A stretch of 64,000 nt of DNA from Glandiceps talaboti. Taxonomy: Eukaryota; Hemichordata; Enteropneusta; Spengelidae. Below, piece after piece: positions 13,801 to 27,600 of this stretch (its first letter is position 1; every line of letters begins with the position of its first letter). The position numbers and the translations under genes were made by a program. Under the pieces are notes generated by a model, which did no database searches, was not told the DNA's origin, and saw nothing but the letters and a program-made list of their open reading frames with translations. The stretch is taken from the NCBI RefSeq assembly GCF_964340395.1, contig NC_135555.1, positions 1,359,501 through 1,423,500 on the forward strand, in the 5' to 3' direction.

Positions 13801-15621
13801 GTGCAGTGAGGTAAAGTGTGCATAAAATGTTACCTTTGTTTTTAGGTCTTTGAGCTGATTTCTGAATTCAAATAATTCAGTTGATGTTATTAAGATACTA
13901 TTCAATGTTTGTACCATACTGGAAGCAAACTTCAATTCTTCTTCATGGATAAGAATTTCTGATAATGCTCTGTAAATGTCTTCAGAGTTCAGGAGTAAGC
14001 ATAACTGCCTGTTATAAGGAAAACAAAAGACAAAGATGTTACAACTATAGAGGGCAGTCATTAACTAGAACAAGTAACTACTGTTCTTGCTCATAAACTG
14101 TTGTTTCTATACACTCAACTACATTTTTTTTCATCATTTTCCTGATAGTCCCTCCTTAAAAAATATGTTTCATGTACATACATCATTGCAACTGAGTCTT
14201 AAATGTTCATATAAAAAATGTAGCATAAAAATAGTGCCAGTAGTTACTGCATCAGTGTTTTATTTACTTGTAACTTACATGACTTCTGATACACATTGCA
14301 TTCATTCATTCATTCACTCATAAACATACTCGTCAAAAAAATGATGAACACACACATGCATACGTATGTACATACATACATACATATACACATACATACA
14401 TACATACTTGTACTCCGGGTGGGCGTTAAATTTCGACTGACAGTTACAAATGAGGGCTATTGACCAATCAGGGAAAAGCGTGAAGACAGGTGTATGAGCA
14501 GAGTAGCAAATTTATCAAATGTTAGTGGCGGGAGTGTATTTTCTATGTATGAGATCCAATTAATGGCATCCAGGGAAGAGTGATTAGACGCAGACAATCA
14601 TAACAAAAACATGACCCCAGACTGTGACTGAACAGATAAGACTTCCGTTCACACGTTGAACACTATTTTTGTAATAATAAACATTACCTCAGAGTGTATT
14701 TAGAAGGTGAATAAAATACACATACAACAAGGTAGACGGTATAATGGCAGGGGGAAAGCGACGGTTTGCTGTTATGACAGCTGAGGACATAGATCAGAAA
14801 CTGAAGGCAAGTGTACTGAAAAACACACAGAAATACACTGAAAAAAATACTAGCTCATCATGCAAGTTTGGAATAGTTGGGCCGAAGATAGGGATGAAGA
14901 CGGAATGGACAAAAAGTCACAATAATTGTGGACGGTATTGCATTGTAGTAGTTTGAATGGTGTATTTTACTACAACTTGCGAGAGGTAGACGGTACTACT
15001 ATTGCTTCGTAATACACGACATTTCAAAAGTTTGAATGATGTATTTCATTTGCATGTAATTAATATGCTGTTTCTTTACACTAGACACATATAAACAATT
15101 TCGCTGAAAGTTGTATTTTTGATGTCAGTAGCCAGGTTTACGTTTTATCAGTGGCGATTAAATTTCATATCACTAGTTGCATACACATGATGGATGTGAT
15201 TGTATTGAGTAGTTTGTAGTATGAATGTCCTGCATAATAATATCAAGCAAATACATAGTGGTATGAAATACACTGTACATTGGGATGTAAATTGCTATTT
15301 TCGTCGTGCAACATAGCGATATACGTGTGTGACATTGAATGTTGACACAGGCGTGTATCCAGTTTGTTGACACGTGTCAGCTTCGATTGGAAGTCACGTT
15401 GGCGTCAGGGTGTCTTGTCGAAAATCAAAACATAAACAATGGGTGTATGAACTTTTTCCTGGTAAGAATATGACACCATCGAATTATTAGCCGGGGTACA
15501 AGATAAATGCCATCCTGGCAATACACGCCTCCTACGTCGGCGTGTATTTACCCGGACGGCATTTATTACATACATACATATACACATACATACATACATA
15601 CATACATACATACATACACAT

Positions 15622-15652
<31 letters not shown>

Positions 15653-18600
15653 TACATACATACATACATACATACATACATACATACATACATACATACA
15701 TACACACATACATACATACATACATACATACATACACACACACATACACATACACATACATACATACATACATACATACATACATACACACATACACAGA
15801 GAGACATCCCATTTGTGTTGCTTTGACTTACCTAATAATAAATGAACCTCTGTCTTCAAGTAAATGTTTATCTGTACTAAATAATTTCATCAAGTTAACC
15901 ATAAACTTGATAAAATAAAGATTCATGCCTGGTACTGGTGTTGCAGACTGCATTGCAATGTCTGTCATTTCATTACTGATTTTACCCTGACCTGCTGGAG
16001 ATGATGCAATCTCAGCTAACACTTCTAAATCTAATAGAACTACCTGAAAAGTTACAAACAGAACATGTTTAGGTTCTCATGCAGGTCTCTGAAATTTGAC
16101 TTTTTTTAAAAGGGAGGGCGCTATTCACATTGCTTATCCTGATTGGCTATCCAATATGCAAAACGTAATACCTGATGATTTTTTTGTTATAAGCCTTTTT
16201 TTTGGTAATCTATTCAAAATAACACATAGCTAGTATAAAAGTTAATTGAGTCTTTTCTGATGCTTTGTGCACAAGAAAATTTCTATGGTTTTTGTATTTC
16301 CCTGTGTTTGTGAATTCAGCAATAGTGTCCACTTTATATATTGCAACTTGTAAATTTCCTAGTCATGTATTTCTTGAATGGTGTTTCTTCTTTACTTGTG
16401 TATATTTTCCCATTTAGTTATTCATTATTTATCTTGAAATGAAATTAGTCAAGTGTAAATAGTCCCTTACCACTATAGTATTTGATACTTCTACTTCTAC
16501 ACTGTGTAAACATCCAAACAGGATTATCAACACACAGGTGTAACGCTGGCGGCGTCCTATAGATTTCACCCGTGTTCAGGTGTGCACGATTTATGAGATC
16601 GGTCATATCAATGCTGGAGAGGGCAGACTTGAAACTGTTTATTGACTTTGATTATTGAATGGATAGTGGTAAGAGATTTAATTCTGGAATTGTCCAAGGA
16701 ATCAGTGAATATACATCAGAATATATACGATATAGACTTACTTCATCTGAAGGATCTGATAATGTCTTCAACAAAACAGGAAATAACTCTTCTACATGGT
16801 GAAATATCTATAGAAATAATGGAAATACATTTATGTCAATGGTATATGAATGTAGAGATGTAGTTGTTAGTCATTCATATCTGGGGGTACAAATGTGAAG
16901 TTACTTGGAACATTTACCAAATGTGGTATAGAATCATCAATTTGTAATTCTACCGTTTACAAATTAAATAGATAGATATAGCTATATCATATATCAAATT
17001 TAGTGTTGAAATGTAGATACAAATAATTACTACTGGTAGGTATATTATTTACTATACTTTGGCTTGAATTTATAGACTTACTGATGATTTCATCTATGCT
17101 GTGTTTTGATATATTTAAGGTTAATTTGATAACTTCATTTTACCTTACTTGGTATTTTAATATGTAAATGATAGATCCATTTCAAGACAGACATCCTGGT
17201 CTGCATAGAGTTGTGTAATAAATGCCTTGATTACCTTATGTAAATGATAGATCCATTTCAAGACAGACATCCTGGTCTGCATAGAGTTGTGTAATAAATG
17301 CCTTGATTACCTTATTTGGTATTTTAATATGTAAATGATAGATCCATTTCAAGACAGACATCCTGGTCTGCATAGAGTTGTGTAATAAATGTCTCGATTA
17401 CCTTATTTGGTATTTTAATAATGTAAATGATAGATCCATTTCAAGACAGACATCCTGGTCTGCATAGAGTTGTGTAATAAATGTCTCGATTACCTTACTT
17501 GGTATTTTAATATGTAAATGATAGATCCATTTCAAGACAGACATCCTGGTCTGCATAGAGTTGTGTAATAAATGCCTTGATTACCTTATTTGGTATTTTA
17601 ATATGTAAATGATAGATCCATTTCAAGACAGACATCCTGGTCTGCATAGAGTTGTGTAATAAATGCCTTGATTACCTTATTTGGTATTTTAATATGTAAA
17701 TGATAGATCCATTTCAAGACAGACATCCTGGTCTGCATAGAGTTGTGTAATAAATGTCTCGATTACCTTATTTGGTATTTTAATATGTAAATGATAGATC
17801 CATTTCAAGACAGACATCCTGGTCTGCATAGAGTTGTGTAATAAATGTCTTGTTAGGACATCTACCATCGGTGCTAGTTGTAACTTCACATGTTGATGCT
17901 GGTGCCTGCGAAAAAAAAGAGGGAATACCATGAGTTCACTATTGATAATTATGTATTTCATCATAAGCCTAGAGTTGTGTGCCTGTGTATGGAAAACCAC
18001 ACAAGTCATATAGCCATAATTGTGGTACAGCGAAAACGTTCATGAGTATGTTTATCACATGGCAGATTGTGTCTGATCTCAAATACCTTCAAATCAAACC
18101 AAAGTTCTTGTAAAATCATATACAGATGATACAAATGGATATAAAATAAGAATTATATTATATCATGCTACTATGCGCCATTCTGATTGGATAATAACTG
18201 TGGTAAAATCCCATTTTACCACGGCTGGCAGTGGTAAAATGGGCCCCTAAACTAGCATATGAATAGTACTCACAAAAATGAAGCTAGTGTTCGTTCTTAT
18301 ACCAATAAGTTAACACTTCTTCAGAGTAAAGGTATGTCAGGTATCCTGTCCAATAGTTTGGGTTACAGTAGTCCAAATAATTCCACTGATGACCTTGCGA
18401 TCGAAAGCAACGATCGATCAGTGGCTTCAACACCACTGGCCATGGCTGATAAGGTACAAGTTCTCCCATGCAACGAGCCGTCAGCGTCCTGCTCTCGTTG
18501 AATCAAGCAACACCAATTTAACTTTTAACCATCAGTCAAGTGCGTCAGGATTATTTCAAAACTGTACAGTTTCAGGTTCGGTCAATGTTCAATTTGTTAA

Positions 18601-21600
18601 CCATTAAATTAAAGTAGACTGTGTAACGTCGCGTCTCTGATTTACTGTCTCGCGCTTTCTCCGATTCAACTGGTTCAACGCCGCGGGCCGAGACATCTAT
18701 TTTTAGCAGTGTACAAGATTGTATTGTTCTTATGTAAATATCCAAACAAAATTGTTACTTTCTTTGACCTCTTTCCCCGTTTTCTTTGTTGCTAGTTTTC
18801 AACGCGTTTTCGTTATGCATTATATGATGTAAATAAAGTAATTTGTCAATACATTGCAATGCAGTGTATGGTTTGTGTTCATGCAGTGTGTGTGGGGGAC
18901 GACATGAACGTATCCACTCATCAAAATATGCTCGTTCACGACGATCTATTACAGACGATCTTTCTCTGTACGTGCGAATTCGCCTTTTCAGGCATATAAA
19001 TAACCACAGAATCACATTTAGAAGAAATAGACACATATTTTGATATAATATAATAACAATAACCTCCGCCGAAGGCGGGTATACACTCGAATTTGGTACA
19101 ATTCGCTCCATATAGCACTCGCCATTCGGCTCGTGCTATATGTCGCGAATTGTACCAAAATCTCGTGTATACCCGCCTTCGGCGGGGGTTATTGCTTAAA
19201 TCTTTTACAACACTAATTATTCAAATCTCTGACTTACTGTGTCTCTGGTTTATCTGTTTGCTGGGTGACACTTTCCTCATCATCTTTATCATCTTCTAGT
19301 GTTATTAGCCTTTTCAAATGTTGGTTGACACTATTTGCAACCTCTCTGATATCTGATGAAAAGTTAAGGTCTTATCTCACAAAAGCTAGATTAACATCAT
19401 TGATATGGTTCTCCTATATTCCTAGTCACACAGTCACATTATCAAGTACACGTACAGTCTTTGGTATACAGTTACTACACAAAGACTTTTTTTTGACACA
19501 AATTCACACTTGTGGAAATAACAGCTGAATGATTCTAAATTACTTGTTAAGTGTGTGTGTTTTCATATATCAAATACAGTGTTTATCATGTGTTTATTAT
19601 TGACTCAAACCCATCCCCTCCCATTACAGGTGATGTTCTCCCCTTAACAAGGTGACAGGGCACAGAGTTTGAACTACAGTAATTCATCAGTGCCCTGCTT
19701 AATCACAATTTTCATACATCATCGTCATCATCTTAATATTCAATAATGAATCATGCTTGAAGGAACCAGAGAAGTGGTCACCACTACCCAAGTCTTGTTC
19801 AATTCTGTTTCAAGTGTTCATCCATTTTAAAAATGAATGACAGTTCATAATTCCATAAACAAACATGTCACTGCCTCTGGTATAAAGAAAACAACTTGAA
19901 GCATAACATTACTCTTATTTTCCCCACCTCCTTCATACAGATGGTTTACAAAAACATTTTGTAAAATAAGAATTACCACTATTATCGAAGCTGAAAGGAT
20001 ACTTTTCTTGTTATCTTCATAAGCAACACAGGGTAATATTGCAGTTAATAACCCTGAGGCAAAGGGTAGCATAGTCCTTCCAGCAATGGTTAGGAACTCT
20101 TTTAGCCAGGTTATAGCCGTAAATTGTATTAACTCATCTATGAAAAGTAGAATATAGGAAGATTCAAGTTCAAGTTTCAACTCTGGTTTGTCGGACGGAC
20201 GGAGGGAGGGACGTACGTACGTACATACGTATATATGTATTCTTGACAGCATCTTCCCATAAACCAAATTTCATCCCTCACCATTTTGAAACAAAGTATA
20301 TTTCCTGTCCTCCATGGTCATATCAATGCAATGTAATAACATTTCATTACCTTGTGACTGGCAATGTGTCATTATTACCCTGAGACTGGCAATGTGTCAT
20401 TATTACCTTGTGACTGGCAATGTGTCATTATTACCTTGTGACTGGCAATGTGTCATTATTACCTTGTGACTGGCAATGTGTCATTATTACCTTGTGACTG
20501 GCAATGTATCATTATTACCTTGTGACTGGCAATGTATCATTATTACCTTGTGACTGGCAATGTGTCATTATTACCTTGTGACTGGCAATGTGTCATTATT
20601 ACCTTGTGACTGGCAATGTGTCATTATTACATTGTGACTGGCAATGTATCATTATTACCTTGTGACTGGCAATGTGTCATTATTACCTTGTGACTGGCAA
20701 TGTGTCATTATTACCTTGTGACTGGCAATGTGTCATTATTACCTTGTGACTGGCAATGTATCATTATTACCTTGTGACTGCCAATGTATCATTATTACCT
20801 TGTGACTGGCAATGTATCATTATTACCTTGTGACTGGCAATGTATCATTATTACCTTGTGACTGGCAATGTGTCATTATTACCTTGTGACTGGCAATGTA
20901 TCATTATTACCGTGTGACTGGCAATGTGTCATTTATTACCTTGTGACTGGCAATGTATCATTATTACCTTGTGACTGGCAATGTATCATTATTACCTTGT
21001 GACTGCCAATGTATCATTATTACCTTGTGACTGGCAATGTATCATTATTACCTTGTGACTGGCAATGTACCATTATTACCTTGTGACTGGCAATGTGTCA
21101 TTATTACCTTGTGACTGGCAATGTGTCATTATTACCTTGTGACTGGCAATGTATCATTATTACCTTGTGACTGGCACTGTATCATTATTACCTTGTGACT
21201 GGCAATGTGTCATTATTACCTTGTGACTGGCAATGTACCATTATTACCTTGTGACTGGCAATGTGTCATTATTACCTTGTGACTGGCAATGTATCATTAT
21301 TACCTTGTGACTGGCAATGTGTCATTATTACCTTGTGACTGGCAATGTATCATTATTACCTTGTGACTGGCACTGTATCATTATTACCTTGTGACTGGCA
21401 ATGTGTCATTATTACCTTGTGACTGGCAATGTGCCATTATTACCTTGTGACTGGCAATGTGTCATTATTACCTTGTGACTGGCAATGTGTCATTATTACC
21501 TTGTGACTGGCAATGTGTCATTATTACCTTGTGACTGGCAATGTGTCATTATTACCTTGTGACTGGCAATGTATCATTATTACCTTGTGACTGGCACTGT

Positions 21601-24600
21601 ATCATTATTACCTTGTGACTGGCAATGTATCATTATTACCTTGTGACTGGCACTGTATCATTATTACCTTGTGACTGGCAATGTGTCATTATTACCTTGT
21701 GACTGGCAATGTGTCATTATTACCTTGTGACTGGCAATGTGTCATTATTACCTTGTGACTGGCAATGTATCATTATTACCTTGTGACTGGCAATGTACCA
21801 TTATTACCTTGTGACTGGCAATGTGTCATTATTACCTTGTGACTGGCACTGTATCATTATTACCTTGTGACTGGCAATGTACCATTATTACCTTGTGACT
21901 GGCAATGTGTCATTATTATCTTGTGACTGGCAATGTATCATTATTACCTTGTGACTGGCAATGTGTCATTATTACCTTGTGACTGGCAATGTGTCATTAT
22001 TATCTTGTGACTGGCACTGTATCATTATTACCTTGTGACTGGCAATGTGTCATTATTACCTTGTGACTGGCAATGTGTCATTATTACCTTGTGACTGGCA
22101 ATGTGTCATTATTACCTTGTGACTGGCAATGTATCATTATTATCTTGTGACTGGCAATGTGTCATTATTACCTTGTGACTGGCAATGTGTCATTATTACC
22201 TTGTGACTGGCAATGTGTCATTATTACCTTGTGACTGGCAATGTGTCATTATTACCTTGTGACTGGCAATGTATCATTATTATCTTGTGACTGGCACTGT
22301 GTCATTATTACCTTGTGACTGGCAATGTGTCATTATTACCTTGTGACTGGCAATGTGTCATTATTACCTTGTGACTGGCAATGTGTGAATTATTACCTTG
22401 TGACTGTCATTATTACTTTGTGACTGGCAATGTATCATTATTACTTTGTGACTGGCAATGTGTCATTATTACTTTGTGACTGGCAATGTATCATTATTAC
22501 CTTGTGACTGGCAATGTGTCATTATTACCTTGTGACTGGCAATGTGTATTCAAAATATTCACCATTTCTTCAAATTTCACGTTGTGGGGATATTTTTTAA
22601 TCTCTCGTAAGAATTCTTCAAGTGCCGTCTCACACCTGTTACAAAAACATTAACATGTAAAAATCAAATATCACATGAAATAGAATGAATGAATGTATTA
22701 AAGAACAAATGAATGGAATAGGATGTATGAATGGATAAATACACAAGACTTCTATATGCCTGTACATGTAATTGTGTCGATAGGGGTTTTTCATTGGTCA
22801 ACTACAAAGTTAAATGAATAATTTGCATAATCTGACCTGGTGGTCATGTAAATGTCCTTCCATATTTGATACAAAGGGTTGTCAGACAGTACACCGAGTT
22901 ACATGTAAGTATATTGCAGAATCTGAGTCAAGGTAAGACCATCCAGTAAAGAGTTTAACCTGAAAATCTCACCACTTACATTTTCCTTATCTCTTTACTT
23001 TGATCTCCCAAGATATAAAGCATACCATCTAATATTTCTGGTAAGAATATTAACATATCAATGTGTGGCACAGAATCCAATACAATCACCTGTAAAATAA
23101 TACAATTAGATAGTATTGCCCAATTCTGTTCTTCATTCAGCCATGGAAAATATGAGTGACCTAAGGGTCCCTTATCACTACAAGTTGCTAGACAAGTATT
23201 GACAACCGTTAGGTCACGAGTATTTTCTGGCTGACTGAAGAAAAATATTAGTATAATTATACCATTGCCAATAATATAAAATAAAAATCAAGGGAAAGCA
23301 ATCACAATTTTGAGCGTTTTGACTCATATTTCGAACACAGCAGAACCAATGACGTAGACACATATTGTCATGACAGATGCATGTTGCCGTGACGTAGAAC
23401 GAGTACAGATTCCATATTTTTTTGTTGAACCTGGCTCGTGCATGGTATAATAAATGATACAGGCATACATAAAATGAAATATTTTGTGTTATATTTTCCT
23501 ACACATTACTGACAGGGAGGTTATAGGCTAAACTTTGCCTTGCAGTTATATATGTTCTGATTTCCATCATGTCTTTTCTATGCAAATATTCATGTCAAAG
23601 TTTTCTATCTTGGTGGGTTATATTTACAATAGATGTTGTGGGAAGTACAATGATTTACAACAACTGAATAGATTTCAGCTGTTCATTGTCTTCTATGACA
23701 GGACCATTTCATTATATTTTGTTGAAGTCAATCTTATCTTTCTGCTAGTAAGATGGAAGTAGAAATTACACTATACAAGCAATTTCTCATATCTATACAA
23801 TTGGTTACTTTTGATCTTCCTTGGTGAAGGATTTCTCTGATGTGTATTAGATCACTCAAGACATTATGAACTAATGATGGAATCTGTCTAGATATCGTCG
23901 TGTCAGTGCAGTAAGGTCATATCTGCCTATACAACTGCATAGTAGATACAACCTTTCGGCACAGACACAATGATACACTGATATACTTACCCAAGACACT
24001 ATAAACTGCCTAGCAAATGAATGTGTTGTATAAATTCTCTCTCTGACAAGTGGCATAAATGATACAAGATCAAATGACTGTGATTCTGTCACAATGTCCT
24101 GTAAGAATAATCAACATATACAATTTACTACATTGTATTCAAAGTCATTGCACAGTTTATTTACTTCATCCGTTTTACATGGTATGATATAACTACTTGC
24201 AATATGGTAATAACTTGTATCCTAACACAGAGTACTATTTTCAAACAGCGTGTCTGTCCCCAGCAGCAGTTCTGGGTTGACCTTTGACCCTGTGTTTCTA
24301 CAGACATTGATATGACACTAAACTTACCTTCATAAGTCTGTCTAGTAGTTCTGACCCATTCTTGACATTAACATCAGGATCAGCAGCAAGCTGAAAACAA
24401 AAATGGAATCACTTTAGAGCACTCAGATGTTTCAAGAATATACGATCCATCATTTTCAAACTTTACTACAATCTTCTGACCTTCTAGTTCTAAAATATTA
24501 TGTGACTGATTACTTCTACTATAAATGAAATCAAAGAGAGGAAATAACTAGTACACATAAGGACCAATAACAAGTTTACAATGTCTGTATTTCTTGAATC

Positions 24601-27600
24601 CCAAATGCCTTTGATGTAAAATTTGATTAAAAATGTATAACTATGTATTTTATTCTCAGTACAATTGAATAGCAAAACCATTAATTATTATCTTTACCGT
24701 TTTCATAAAATTCTTTCATTTTCATGTTGAAAATAACTTTTTTTAAATGTACATCTCATTCCCTTCATATTCATGTAAAGTTTGGGAAAACTTTGCAGAC
24801 ACTGTACATTTATCACATTCAAACACTACTGTGTGTACATATAGTAAATACTGGTAACTGTACTTTGCATATTATATATCAATTTTTGCTAAAATATTAA
24901 TGTTTTGTTCCTGATTATAGTTCAAATATAATTGTGCTTTGTATGTGTTAATGTTGATGTTTTGCTCAAAACAATACAGCAAGAATAACCACAAAGTATA
25001 CTGTATGATACATTTGACACATTTTATAAATTTTATACAAAACTGCCATGGAGAACTTTCATACAAAGTGTAACAGTAGCAGACTGATGTCAAATGAATG
25101 AATGTAAGTTAGATAAATACTGCCCTCTAGTGACAAGTGCTACAATGAATGTCCACAAGTGCGATTTTGACATGTTTATATATGATGTAAAAACCAAGGT
25201 AACATTGAAGTGGTTGCCACTGCGATGATCAATACAATGTAAAAACCAAGGTAACATTGAAGCGGTTGCCACTGCTATGATCAATACAATGTAAAAACAT
25301 GGTAAACACATTAAAATACTAACTGGAAACCCAGCACTGTACATCACATTACATTTTAATCAACTAATCCACATCTCAGTAGTACATACAAAACTGTTAT
25401 CATTGAAGGTTGTCAAGTTTTGGAATTTTGGTTTACTTTAATAGAAGTGTGAAAATGAAGTTCAGCAATTGCATTGACACTAGACCCCTTTTCCCATAAA
25501 TGAATGTTGTTCATTTATTGGGCTTATATGAAATCATGTGATCATCACTAAGCAAGCAATGGAAAGGAATAGATAATACTGTCTTACCTTACTTAGTCCA
25601 TCAAATACTTCATTAAAGAATGCAAGTACAGACCCCCTAGCTACCTTGACAATATTATACAGTGCTTCACAGGCATAGTATCTGACACGACTGTCTGGGT
25701 CAGAGAAACATGCCAATACAGGACGTATCATCTCAGCTAAATAGTTGCCAGATTCCTGTTTAACAATACAAAATACATGTAGACTACAATTATTTTGTAA
25801 AACATGAATTTTATTTTATATTGACTCGATAGTGTAAACAATTTGTGAACACTCTACATTGCATATGAACAAAACAGTTTTCAAGATTTGAGACAAAATA
25901 TGTGAAGTGCAAGCGTAGTATGAACATTGTACCCAATTTAACTACATGGTAGATTTTGGAACAATTACAACATCTGTGGTTCAGACATTCTAGTTCATGG
26001 TATGATGTATATCCCACAATTCTGTCTGATTAGAGATTAGTATCCACTACTGTACCTTGGACTATATTGCTAATTTCACTTTTCATCACTAATATACTTT
26101 TATCTTGCCAAAAATAGACTGATTGGATGAGTCGTAAAAATGTAATATTGGAATCACCAATACTGTTTGTCTTCTTTGTACACTATATTGAAAGTAAGGT
26201 ACAAATTTTACTGGAGGTGTTGAGTTAACTGGAGGTGTGAAAAGGTTTGCTTTGATATATGTAAATTCAGGTGTGAAAGTACTTGTCAGTTATATGCATC
26301 TAACTGTCCACCTTTTGTGATAATGAACATACACAGTGACTGTGTTATAAGATAGACCCTCCACAAAGTGGTGGAGGGTCTATGGTTATAAGACATATCA
26401 CATGCTAGTATTCAATTATTTGTTATGGACTAACATTTGATACTAACCTTTCCTAGAGCTATGGCAGTAGCTGCTAGTCCTATTAGTCCACCCTTACGAC
26501 TGTTAGGATTATGTGACATTACAAACTCATTGGTTAATACATTGACCAATCGTTTGATCTGTTCTGTGTTATTGGAAGCTACAAACTCTTTTCCCATCCT
26601 GGTCAGAGAAAAAAAAATCAGAAAAAGACAGAACAAAAGATGAAAATGAGAAGGCAAACATCAATTATGTTTACTTTATTATGATTCCAAAAAAACAACC
26701 CTAATATACAGCAAAGTTTATATATAACAAATACACATTTGGTGGACTACTTTGGGAATGAAATGACAGATATTATTATAGATAGTGTGGTCGATTCAAG
26801 GTCTGTTCTAGAATACTGAATTTTCTACCAGCAGAGAAAGTAAGCTGTGCAGGAACAAAAATCAGAACAGATACAATTGTTGTTTGTGTCTGTCTCTTGT
26901 AGTGGGTGATTCATATACATTGTAATACAATTGTTGCATGTTTCATTTATTTATTTCGTGTTTAATTCAGGCCCATATAAAAGGGGGAAAATATAGATAA
27001 AGAATACAGAAAGCTAAATACTGACAAGTGTCTATCTTTTAATGCAGATAGTGATTTACTAAATAAGGACTAAATGGAAGACAGTGCACAGCCCTGTCAT
27101 AATTTGAGACAAAACAAAAATAAGCCTCATATCATGACAGCACCCTACATGTGGACCATACCTTGCAGACCTATGCACAAATGTATATATATCAACCTGC
27201 AAGGAAGTCACATGTAAGTATTACAATGTATATAAATCACTGTCTGCAAGAGACAGAGATAAGCAACAAATGTAGTATCCGTTCTGACTTTTGGTCCTGC
27301 AAAGTTTACTATAGTACTTTCTTCTGCTGTATCAAGGTGTAGTTCATCAAACTTTTCTTTTCTAAATTTGACTTAACACTAATAGTACATCCATTGTCAA
27401 CTGTGTGAACAATGGTACACACCGTACATATCCTTAAATGACCCCAACTCCCAACCTGAGGACCAGAATTTGAAACTTAGTTGTTAACTTGTGTGTCAGC
27501 CAGAAACATAAACTCCACGTGTATCTATTAACCACAATTTGGGGGTTCAGCTCATTCTCTGTGAGACATTAACATTACAACTTAAATACTGAAGGGTGGA

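Noticed and set aside
16642-16863. Plus-strand frame over VAC14 exon 11
   Set aside because: It is antisense to a conserved exon with proper splice sites; no independent support.
18755-19111. 118-codon minus-strand frame as a VAC14 linker exon or separate gene
   Set aside because: Its first part is the palindrome arm; exon 9 already joins exon 10 in frame (CA|G), and no VAC14-like residues occur in it.
20345-22528. CRISPR-like array (regular 28-bp repeats)
   Set aside because: Direct head-to-tail repeats without spacers in a eukaryotic intron; it is a minisatellite.
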